Below, piece after piece: positions 57,862 to 64,000 of a DNA stretch of 64,000 nucleotides. The DNA comes from Polaribacter sp. (lineage in GTDB: Bacteria; Bacteroidota; Bacteroidia; Flavobacteriales; Flavobacteriaceae), in the NCBI GenBank assembly GCA_029238315.1, contig JAQWGI010000026.1:1-64000 (forward strand). The letters are read 5' to 3'. Numbering within the stretch: the stretch's first letter is position 1; each line of letters starts with the position of its first letter. The notes under the pieces were generated by a model. The model was not told the origin of the DNA. It was given only the letters and a program-made list of their open reading frames with translations, and did no database searches. Made by a program: the position numbers and the translations under genes.

Positions 57862-58125
57862 TTATAATTTGTTAAGTTTTTCTACCAACTTATTAGCTTT
57901 ATCTTCTAACTCTGTGTTGATCGCTTTATAATGTGCTTTTTTGTTTTCAACATCTTTTGCATGTAATTTTTCAATCAACACATCAAAAGTTTCAATAGCT
58001 TCATCAATAATTGCTTCTGTTTTTTTTGAGTTAGCTGGCGCTAACATTTGAGCTATATAGCATTCTTCTATAATGTCTCCTAAAGTATAATTGATATCTT
58101 TTTTTAAATTTTTTACGCTTGCCAT
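57862..58125 (-). CDS. Small helical conserved protein, 87 residues
   Basis: A soluble 87-residue protein made of long charged helices (KNLKKDINYTLGDIIEECYI; a coiled-coil-like ELEDKANKLVEKLNKL end). It resembles a conserved hypothetical protein of Flavobacteriaceae. It follows kdnB by about 60 bp on the same strand, with a terminator after it, so it may end the same transcript. Function unknown. Confidence 0.65.
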   Translation of the reverse strand: MASVKNLKKDINYTLGDIIEECYIAQMLAPANSKKTEAIIDEAIETFDVLIEKLHAKDVENKKAHYKAINTELEDKANKLVEKLNKL

Positions 58126-58186
58126 AATTTTCTTTATTTAAGGTGCAAATTTACTATAATTTATTGATTTAAAATGTATTTACGAA

Positions 58187-59269
58187 TTACATTTTTTCAT
58201 ACATTGCTCTTAATTTTTCTCTAGTAATTGTTTTTTGCCAATCGTCTCCTAAAGCATTTTCCCATAACGGAACTAAACTCAAAGAAACATCAATCATTAC
58301 ATCAAACTCTTTATCTGTTAAGTTTTTACACAAACCTTTAGGGATATCAATATTATGCTTTTTAACCATTTGCTTAAATTCTGCAACCCCTTCTGGATAA
58401 AATTCTTCTAACTGATCAAAAACAATACAATTTCCTATTCCGTGTTTAGTTCCCAGTAAATAAGACAGCCCATAACTCATTGCATGAGCAACACCTACTT
58501 GAGAATAAGCAATACTCATCCCGCCATGCCATGAGGCCATCATTAATTTATCTTGACCATCTTCATCACGTACGTCCTTTTCTAAATACACTTCTCTACA
58601 CAAATCCAATGATTTTTCTCCGTAGCTTTGACTAAATGCATTTAAAAAAGTACCTGTTAAAGACTCAATACAGTGTATGTAACAATCCATACCTGTATAA
58701 AACCACTGGTTTGTTGGTACATCTTTACATAATGCTGGATCTAAAACTACTTGATCAAAAGGTGTATAATCTGAGTTCATCCCTAATTTACGTTCTGGAC
58801 CTGTTAAAACAGTTGTTCTTGAAACCTCTGCTCCTGTTCCTGAAATAGTTGGAATCCCTACATGATATACTCCTTGATTTTTTACCAAATCCCAGCCTTG
58901 ATAATCTGCAGAACTTCCTGGGTTTGTTAACATCAATGAGATTGCTTTGGCATAATCTAACATCGTTCCGCCACCTATACCGATAATTCCAGACGGAATC
59001 TCATCAAATTCTGCTACCAAATCATCTCTATACGCATCTACATAACTTGTTTTAGGCTCTTCTTCTGCACTTACATAAATTATCTTATCATTAAAATGCA
59101 ACGGAATTCTGCTTATTAACCAATCGTTTCCTTTAAAAACAGCATCTACAATAAAAATAAATGGGGCTTTTTCGCTTGTGCGTTTTGGTGCTAATATTTC
59201 GTCTAATTGATTAAAACATCCTCTACCGAAAACAACGCGAGGAACCATTGGAAAATTTCTAAAACTCAT
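58187..59269 (-). CDS. kdnB: Kdo 8-oxidase-like iron alcohol dehydrogenase (KdnB)
   Basis: A 360-residue group III alcohol dehydrogenase fold. The NAD-loop GIGGGTMLDYAKAISLM is near residue 98, and metal-binding His residues lie in GMDCYIHCIES and SYLLGTKHGIGNCIVF (about 270). Among family members it resembles KdnB of Shewanella, which oxidises C8 of Kdo to an aldehyde for 8-amino-Kdo synthesis. Support comes from a kdnA-like aminotransferase and kdsB three to four genes upstream. The substrate is inferred; a generic alcohol dehydrogenase is possible. Confidence 0.75.
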   Translation of the reverse strand: MSFRNFPMVPRVVFGRGCFNQLDEILAPKRTSEKAPFIFIVDAVFKGNDWLISRIPLHFNDKIIYVSAEEEPKTSYVDAYRDDLVAEFDEIPSGIIGIGGGTMLDYAKAISLMLTNPGSSADYQGWDLVKNQGVYHVGIPTISGTGAEVSRTTVLTGPERKLGMNSDYTPFDQVVLDPALCKDVPTNQWFYTGMDCYIHCIESLTGTFLNAFSQSYGEKSLDLCREVYLEKDVRDEDGQDKLMMASWHGGMSIAYSQVGVAHAMSYGLSYLLGTKHGIGNCIVFDQLEEFYPEGVAEFKQMVKKHNIDIPKGLCKNLTDKEFDVMIDVSLSLVPLWENALGDDWQKTITREKLRAMYEKM

Positions 59270-59288
59270 TGTATTATCTTATTTATTG

Positions 59289-59296
59289 CAAAAATA
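59289..59296 (-). promoter_or_regulatory. kdnB promoter -7 box
   Basis: TATTTTTG on the minus strand, 19 bp before the kdnB ATG, so kdnB may also be expressed separately from the genes upstream. Confidence 0.45.
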
Positions 59297-59313
59297 GTTA
59301 AACTTTTTGGTAA

Positions 59314-59937
59314 TTAAATACTATCTAATGATTTTTGAAAAGCTTCAAAAAAAAGCCCAACATGATAACCATCTACTAAAGCATGGTTTACAGTAATCGA
59401 CACAGGCATTTGCAAGGTGTTTTTTTCTTTTTTAAACTGTCCAAAAGCCAATCTGGTGACTGAATCATTACTTGTGTTTTTTGGTTCTTTATGACCCGTA
59501 AAATGTATCCAAGGCAATGCAGAGCAATACACGCAATTATCTGAATTAACTGGAGGAAATAGTGCATCTGAATTTAAAACTCGTTCTTTTTCTTTTAAAA
59601 AATTTTGATAAAACTCAAGGTAATCATCAGAAAAATGAATAAAAGAAAAACCAAATGTATTGTCTGGTCTTTTAATTGTTGCTGAAGCGTGTATTACATT
59701 GTGAATAATTATTTTTTGGTCATTAGTAATTCTGTATTTAAAATTTTCTATAGAATTAATAGCTTTCATACAGGCATGCAAATAAGTTACAAAAAATGAA
59801 GTGTTGTTCTTTGTTGCTTTTTGATATGCTTTTGTTACATCTAAAACAGCAGTAACGCCAAAATAAGGATCTTGTAAACTCATAAAATGCTTAAAATGCT
59901 GTTTACGATTCCAAGTATCAATGTCTAAATACATCAT
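59314..59937 (-). CDS. CAT-like (chloramphenicol acetyltransferase fold) acyltransferase
   Basis: A 207-residue CoA-dependent acyltransferase of the chloramphenicol acetyltransferase fold, a trimer with active sites between subunits. The HHxxxDG motif appears as NHALVDGYHVGLFFEAF near residue 184, so the catalytic second His is kept while the first is Asn. The start WNRKQHFKHFMSLQDPYFGV is typical. It overlaps the HAD gene by 4 bp and precedes kdnB. A natural role acylating an amino or hydroxy group of a surface sugar is possible; drug resistance is not implied. Confidence 0.85.
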   Translation of the reverse strand: MMYLDIDTWNRKQHFKHFMSLQDPYFGVTAVLDVTKAYQKATKNNTSFFVTYLHACMKAINSIENFKYRITNDQKIIIHNVIHASATIKRPDNTFGFSFIHFSDDYLEFYQNFLKEKERVLNSDALFPPVNSDNCVYCSALPWIHFTGHKEPKNTSNDSVTRLAFGQFKKEKNTLQMPVSITVNHALVDGYHVGLFFEAFQKSLDSI

Positions 59938-60629
59938 AATACCAACTTTAGTATTTCTGTAATTGAGGCAACTGTTTTATATGCTGTTTTGGATTGCTCA
60001 TTTATTGCAACTTCTTCATGAGCCCAAGTTGTATGAAAAGGGACATGAATTGCAGAAGCGCCAATACTAACTAATGGCAAAACATCTGATTTTAAAGAGT
60101 TACCAATCATCAATAACTCATTTGTTTCAATATCTAAATGACGAACTAATTTTTTATAATCGGTTTCTTTTTTGTCACTCATTACTTCTATATGATGAAA
60201 ATAGTTTAGCAACCCAGATTTTTCTAATTTACGTTCTTGGTCTAATAAATCTCCTTTTGTTGCTACAATTAACTTGTATTTTCCTTGCAAAGATTTTAAA
60301 GTTTTTTCTACATCATCTAACAATTCGATTGGCTTCTCGAGCATTTCTTTACCAATATTTAAAATAGTATTTAATAACTTCGGATTTAAATTATTGTTAG
60401 ATATCTCTAGTGCACATTCTACCATAGAAAGTATAAAACCTTTAACACCATAACCGTATAATGAAAGGTTTTTTATTTCCATTTTAAATAATTCTTGATC
60501 AATTTTATTTTCTGTTTCGTAACCAGACAATAATCTTGCGAATTGATGTTCTGCTTCTCTAAAGTAGGTTTCATTAACCCACAAAGTATCATCAGCATCA
60601 AAAGCAATTACTTTTATATTTTTATACAT
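59934..60629 (-). CDS. HAD family hydrolase of the Kdo8N cluster
   Basis: A 231-residue HAD-IA phosphatase with a helical cap. Motif I is IAFDADDTLWVNETYF (about residue 8), motif II VATKGD, motif III Lys around SDKKETDYKKLV and motif IV MIGNSLKSDVLPLVSIGASA. KdsC, the usual Kdo-8-phosphate phosphatase, is smaller and capless, so this enzyme is probably not KdsC. It is translationally coupled with the CAT-like gene and separated from kdsB by a terminator-like hairpin. Confidence 0.85.
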   Translation of the reverse strand: MYKNIKVIAFDADDTLWVNETYFREAEHQFARLLSGYETENKIDQELFKMEIKNLSLYGYGVKGFILSMVECALEISNNNLNPKLLNTILNIGKEMLEKPIELLDDVEKTLKSLQGKYKLIVATKGDLLDQERKLEKSGLLNYFHHIEVMSDKKETDYKKLVRHLDIETNELLMIGNSLKSDVLPLVSIGASAIHVPFHTTWAHEEVAINEQSKTAYKTVASITEILKLVL

Positions 60630-60636
60630 TTTCTAA

Positions 60637-60670
60637 AATTAAAAAACCTCGTAAAAAATTACGAGGTTTT
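60637..60670 (-). terminator. Terminator or attenuator between kdsB and HAD gene
   Basis: On the minus strand, AAAACCTCGTAA and TTACGAGGTTTT form a perfect hairpin followed by a T-rich tail that reaches to within a few bases of the HAD start codon. This leaves no room for a promoter after the terminator. Confidence 0.8.
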
Positions 60671-60675
60671 AGTAT

Positions 60676-61407
60676 TTATTTTTTTAAATATTGCTGAGCT
60701 TTAATCAAATCCTCTGGCGTATCAATCTCAATACCCATAAAATCTGTTTCTACCATTTTTATTTTTTTTCCATACTCTAAATAGCGTATGCATTCTATTT
60801 TCTCTGTTGCTTCTAAAGAGCGCATTGGCAATTTGTAAAAATCTAAAATGGCTTGTTTTCTAAATGCGTACACTCCAATGTGTTCAAAATAACGTGCACC
60901 CGCATTTTTGTCTCTTGGGTACGGAATTGGAGAGCGCGAAAAATACAACGCGAAATCATTTTCATCAACAATTACTTTTACATAATTAGGATCAGTTATG
61001 TCTTTCCAATCGGTAATTTCTTGCATTAACGAAGCTAAATCTATTTGTTTAGCATCATCGCCTTTAAAAACCTCTAATACTTTTATCAAAGGTTCTTTCT
61101 TTACAAAAGGTTCATCTCCTTGTACATTTACAACAATATCAACATCTAAATGTTCTACTGCTTCTGCTATTCTATCAGAACCACATTCATGCTCTTTGAT
61201 ACTCATTATTGCTTTTCCTCCAAACTTCTCTACTTCATCTTTAATGATTTTACTATCAGTAACCACATAAACATCATCAAAAAGTGCTGTAGCAACAGTT
61301 GCTTCATAGGTTCTAACAATTACAGGTTTACCTCCTAAATCTGCCATTAATTTGCCTGGAAAACGAGTGGCTCCATAACGAGCCGGAATCATTGCAATAA
61401 TTTTCAT
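60676..61407 (-). CDS. kdsB: 3-deoxy-manno-octulosonate cytidylyltransferase (KdsB)
   Basis: A 243-residue enzyme that activates Kdo-type sugars as CMP derivatives for lipopolysaccharide core assembly. The N-terminal [20 protein letters not shown] is the nucleotide-binding signature, with [17 protein letters not shown] near residue 92 and [13 protein letters not shown] near 175. In Shewanella the KdsB partner of KdnA/KdnB uses 8-amino-Kdo in place of Kdo; the gene is adjacent to a kdnA-like gene here, so the same preference is plausible. Confidence 0.94.
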   Translation of the reverse strand: MKIIAMIPARYGATRFPGKLMADLGGKPVIVRTYEATVATALFDDVYVVTDSKIIKDEVEKFGGKAIMSIKEHECGSDRIAEAVEHLDVDIVVNVQGDEPFVKKEPLIKVLEVFKGDDAKQIDLASLMQEITDWKDITDPNYVKVIVDENDFALYFSRSPIPYPRDKNAGARYFEHIGVYAFRKQAILDFYKLPMRSLEATEKIECIRYLEYGKKIKMVETDFMGIEIDTPEDLIKAQQYLKK

Positions 61408-61430
61408 TTTTTATGATTTTTTCTTAAAAT

Positions 61431-61456
61431 GAGATTCCTGCTTCCGCAGGAATGAC
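61431..61456. repeat. REP-like single arm
   Basis: AGATTCCTGCTTCCGCAGGA plus ATGACA closely matches the arms of 20177-20256, with changes only in the small loop. It forms a hairpin in the gap between kdnA and kdsB. Confidence 0.7.
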
Positions 61457-61463
61457 AGTGTAT

Positions 61464-62657
61464 TTACAATACAGATTTAATTGCTGCTACCATATTTGCA
61501 GCCCTCTCATTTAGTTGCGCTTCTGTCCAAGATAATTTTATTAAACAAGAAATGTTTCTTGAAATAATATCGTCTGACTGAGGAAACTGCATCGTATTTA
61601 AATCTTGCATTCCTGTTTTAATTTCGTTTGACAATGGAAATAAAGAAACTTGATCTTTTAAGTGATTCCATTTACGCACATAATGCCAATCGTTTTCATA
61701 ATAATTCCAAAATGCATCAACACCATGTGCTTTAAATGCTTTTACTACTTTATCTGTTAGTGCTTTTGTTGGCATAAAAAACGATAAAAAACCTGCTGCA
61801 TCTCCTTCTTCATCAGGTATTCTTCTGAAAGATACCTCTGGAATAGTTCTTAGAGCGTCTTTTAATACTTTTTTATTTTTACGTTGGGTAGCAACAAAAT
61901 CATCTAAACGACGAACTTGCGCTAAACCAACAGCTGCATTCAATTCAGAAATTCTAAAATTATACCCTAAAAACGGGTGCGATTCTGCTCCTCTATCGTT
62001 TCCTTCATGATCATGGCCATGGTCTGTATAATGATCTGCATTAATTGCCAAATTAGAATCGTTTGTAATCATAACTCCACCTTCACCACATGTTATTGTT
62101 TTAACATAATCAAAAGAAAAACAACCAGCGTCTCCAATAGTTCCTAATTTTTGTCCTTTATAAGTTCCTCCGATAGCTTGACAAGCATCTTCTAATAAAA
62201 TTAAATCGTGTTTTTTACAGATTGCTTTTAAAGCATCTAAATCTGCCATAGAACCACACATATGAACAGGCATAACAACTTTTGTTTTAGGTGTAATTGC
62301 TGCTTCTACTGCTTTTGGATCTAGCGTTAGTGTATCATCAATATCTACTAAAATAGGTGTTGCTCCAGCTGCAAGAATAGATTCAAAGCTTGCTACAAAA
62401 GTAAATGTAGGCATAATTACTTCGTCACCAGAACCCACTCCTAAAACGGCTAGCGCAACGTTTAAAGCTGTAGTTCCACTACTTGTTAATTGTGCATGTT
62501 TTACACCTAAATTATTTTGTAATTCTTGTTCTAATTCTTTTGCTTTCCAATGTCCGTTTCTGGCTCCATCAAATCCATAACGCATTAAAACTCCGCTTTC
62601 TAATACATCGTTTACCTCTTTGCGTTCTGCGTCTCCAAATAATTCAAATCCTGGCAT
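61464..62657 (-). CDS. kdnA: DegT-type aminotransferase, 8-amino-Kdo transaminase-like (KdnA)
   Basis: A 397-residue PLP enzyme of the DegT/DnrJ/EryC1/StrS family. The PLP lysine lies in FSFDYVKTITCGEGGVMIT near residue 187, with the cofactor region LTSSGTTALNVALAVLGVGS near 60 and EDACQAIGGTYKGQKLG near 156. It closely fits KdnA, which transfers an amino group to the C8 aldehyde of oxidised Kdo. Its place directly upstream of kdsB and in the same cluster as a kdnB-like gene supports this. A role on another nucleotide sugar is less likely. Confidence 0.82.
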   Translation of the reverse strand: MPGFELFGDAERKEVNDVLESGVLMRYGFDGARNGHWKAKELEQELQNNLGVKHAQLTSSGTTALNVALAVLGVGSGDEVIMPTFTFVASFESILAAGATPILVDIDDTLTLDPKAVEAAITPKTKVVMPVHMCGSMADLDALKAICKKHDLILLEDACQAIGGTYKGQKLGTIGDAGCFSFDYVKTITCGEGGVMITNDSNLAINADHYTDHGHDHEGNDRGAESHPFLGYNFRISELNAAVGLAQVRRLDDFVATQRKNKKVLKDALRTIPEVSFRRIPDEEGDAAGFLSFFMPTKALTDKVVKAFKAHGVDAFWNYYENDWHYVRKWNHLKDQVSLFPLSNEIKTGMQDLNTMQFPQSDDIISRNISCLIKLSWTEAQLNERAANMVAAIKSVL

Positions 62658-62682
62658 TATTGTTTATTTTTAAATGAAGCAC

Positions 62683-62690
62683 CAAAGATA
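62683..62690 (-). promoter_or_regulatory. kdnA promoter -7 box
   Basis: TATCTTTG on the minus strand, 25 bp before the ATG, fits TAnnTTTG; the nearest TTTG upstream is 26 bp away, slightly too far. Confidence 0.5.
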
Positions 62691-62741
62691 AAGAATTAAT
62701 CCTTGATTATATCACTCAAAAAACGAAGTTGTAAAGAAATT

Positions 62742-63719
62742 TTAACTGATAAAAACCTCCAGTAATTCTGCACTTGTTGTTGGCGAAATTTCAAATGATT
62801 TGACACAAGCAGGTACTAAAATGGTTTCTCCGTAGTGTAATGTTTCTGATGTATCTTTAGTTAAAAAAACTACAGATCCTTTTACACACATGTAAATTAC
62901 AAAAGAATCTTTCTCTAAATGATTAATGCTTTTTGTTTTTGTAATTGGTAATATATTTGTTGTAAAATAGGGACAAGAAATCATTTCTGAAGCAATGTTG
63001 TCTTCTTTTTGATAAGCTGTTTTGTAAGAATCTTCTACAGAATAATTAATAACGTCCATGGCTTCTTTGGTGTGTAAATCCCTAAATGTACCATCAGAAT
63101 TTGGTCTTTCCCAATCATAAATTCTATAAGTAATATCAGAAGTTTGTTGTATTTCGGCTACTAAAACTCCTGCACCTATTGCATGAATTTTTCCGGGCTC
63201 AATAAAATAAACATCGCCTTCTTTAACTTCATCTACATTTAAAACAGATATTAAAGTATTGTTTTTTACATGTTTTTGATAGGCTTCTGCAGAGACTTCT
63301 TTACTAAAACCAACTATTAAATTAGCATTTTCATCTGCCTGCATTACATACCACATTTCTGTTTTGCCAAAGGAATTATGCCTCTTTTTTGCTAATTTAT
63401 CGTTTGGGTGTAACTGAATACTAAGAGTTTCTTTAGCATCTATGTATTTAATTAAAAGCGGAAACTTATTACCAAATTGATGCAGTACCTTTTTACCTAC
63501 TAAATCTTCTTTAAATGTTGCAATTAAGTATTGCAAACTATGTCCTTTTAAAGAACCATTTGCAACTATTGAAGTATCGTTTTCTACATCAGAAATTTCC
63601 CAACTTTCTCCGATATTATTTTTAGAAGATTTTTTATGCAATTCATGTATCAACTTTTCACCTCCCCAAATTTTTTCTTTTAAGATTGGTTCAAATTTTA
63701 AAAACTGTTTTATCTTCAT
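62742..63719 (-). CDS. manA: Mannose-6-phosphate isomerase, class I
   Basis: A 325-residue zinc enzyme that interconverts mannose 6-phosphate and fructose 6-phosphate. Zinc ligands are in LSIQLHPNDKLAKKR (about residue 95) and YFIEPGKIHAIGAGVLVAEI (about 170); DITYRIYDWERPNSDG is also conserved. It is the first gene of the minus-strand group that continues with kdnA and kdsB. It could feed mannose from the N-glycan locus into metabolism, or supply GDP-mannose synthesis. Confidence 0.93.
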   Translation of the reverse strand: MKIKQFLKFEPILKEKIWGGEKLIHELHKKSSKNNIGESWEISDVENDTSIVANGSLKGHSLQYLIATFKEDLVGKKVLHQFGNKFPLLIKYIDAKETLSIQLHPNDKLAKKRHNSFGKTEMWYVMQADENANLIVGFSKEVSAEAYQKHVKNNTLISVLNVDEVKEGDVYFIEPGKIHAIGAGVLVAEIQQTSDITYRIYDWERPNSDGTFRDLHTKEAMDVINYSVEDSYKTAYQKEDNIASEMISCPYFTTNILPITKTKSINHLEKDSFVIYMCVKGSVVFLTKDTSETLHYGETILVPACVKSFEISPTTSAELLEVFIS

Positions 63720-63743
63720 AAATATAGAAAAGTATTAATGCTA

Positions 63744-63751
63744 CAAATTTA
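63744..63751 (-). promoter_or_regulatory. manA promoter -7 box
   Basis: TAAATTTG on the minus strand, 24 bp before the ATG; a TTTG lies 24 bp further up, a little long for -33. Confidence 0.5.
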
Positions 63752-63929
63752 AAGGAATTCTTTATTTTAACTGTTCAAATAAAATTTAATTAACTTTGAA
63801 GTCCAATTTATTTGCAAAAACAGACGTTTTATTGTGTTTAACTGTTGAAAACAGATTTAATAAAATATAAAAAACAAATGGTCTGTGTTATTTTGCCTAT
63901 TTTAAATTAAAAAATACATCATCTTTTTT

Positions 63930-64000
63930 ATGAAAACAAAATTCTTTTTAATACTTGTATTTGCATTTATTCTTAGCAGCTGTAACGAAAAAATCATCAA
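63930..64000 (+). CDS. Lipoprotein, N-terminal end only (runs off the window)
   Basis: An ATG at 63930 opens a frame that stays open to the window end. It encodes MKTKFFLILVFAFILSSC, a complete lipoprotein signal with the lipobox ILSSC, then NEKII. The rest of the gene and its function lie outside the window. Confidence 0.75.
   Translation, partial: MKTKFFLILVFAFILSSCNEKII

Noticed and set aside
59314..59937. Chloramphenicol resistance gene.
   Set aside because: The fold and catalytic His match, but this is a core-like sugar cluster and natural CAT-fold acyltransferases are common; nothing shows drug acetylation.

Overview
The window looks like a chromosome segment of a marine-type member of the family Flavobacteriaceae (Bacteroidota), perhaps near Polaribacter or Tenacibaculum; the genus is a guess. 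The evidence is low GC, Bacteroidota-type promoters (TTTG, 17-21 bp, TAnnTTTG) before many genes, and families typical of the group: a BamD - Rpb6-type omega - CoaBC - DUF4835 - RecN gene run, a CarB of only 951 residues, FucP-type sugar MFS, DUF6913, and ECF sigma factors paired with small membrane partners. Most of it is core genome; no rRNA, tRNA, CRISPR array or intact transposase was recognised.

Layout. 1-860: a small accessory gene, one copy of a 26-bp repeat and the tail of an IS110-type transposase. 864-3766: ECF sigma module 1 (sigma, membrane partner, two secreted repeat proteins). 3812-12131: housekeeping (GlmU-like transferase, carB, rpmH, pyrG, yidC). 12383-23456: a glycoprotein N-glycan dismantling locus (sugar MFS, glycosylasparaginase, GH92 alpha-mannosidase, GH20 hexosaminidase, CutC, GH2 beta-mannosidase), mostly lipoproteins, without a SusC/SusD pair in view. 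23544-31962: GT2, recN, DUF4835, coaBC, omega, bamD, ferritin, dapA, DUF6913. 32019-45031: split 5'-nucleotidase, lysoplasmalogenase, ligA, long GAPDH, HtrA protease, dapF, GNAT, mltG, RsmI-like methylase, LMW phosphatase, dnaA. 45200-50129: thioesterase, YigZ, EamA transporter, HAD, ribD, GNAT, prmC. 50130-53542: an accessory island with a YdjI-like SPFH/GYF protein, a zinc-ribbon membrane protein and small unknowns, ending in an imperfect palindrome, a 19-bp inverted repeat and the second copy of the 26-bp repeat. 53544-57488: MBL hydrolase, a large conserved unknown, ECF module 2. 57538-63719: two small conserved proteins and a probable 8-amino-Kdo locus (kdnB, CAT-like acyltransferase, HAD, kdsB, kdnA) with manA. 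At the right edge a lipoprotein gene begins.

How it fits together. The strongest functional stories are N-glycan breakdown at the cell surface or periplasm, and a lipopolysaccharide inner-core pathway in which KdnB oxidises C8 of Kdo, KdnA aminates it and KdsB activates the product with CTP. Both assignments rest on family recognition and gene context. The least explained parts are the SPFH/zinc-ribbon island with its cassette-like borders, a structured non-coding element between ligA and the GAPDH gene, and a scattered family of short palindromic repeats. Several start codons were moved because a promoter -7 box overlaps the longest open frame (bamD, htrA, dapF and the gene at 54400).
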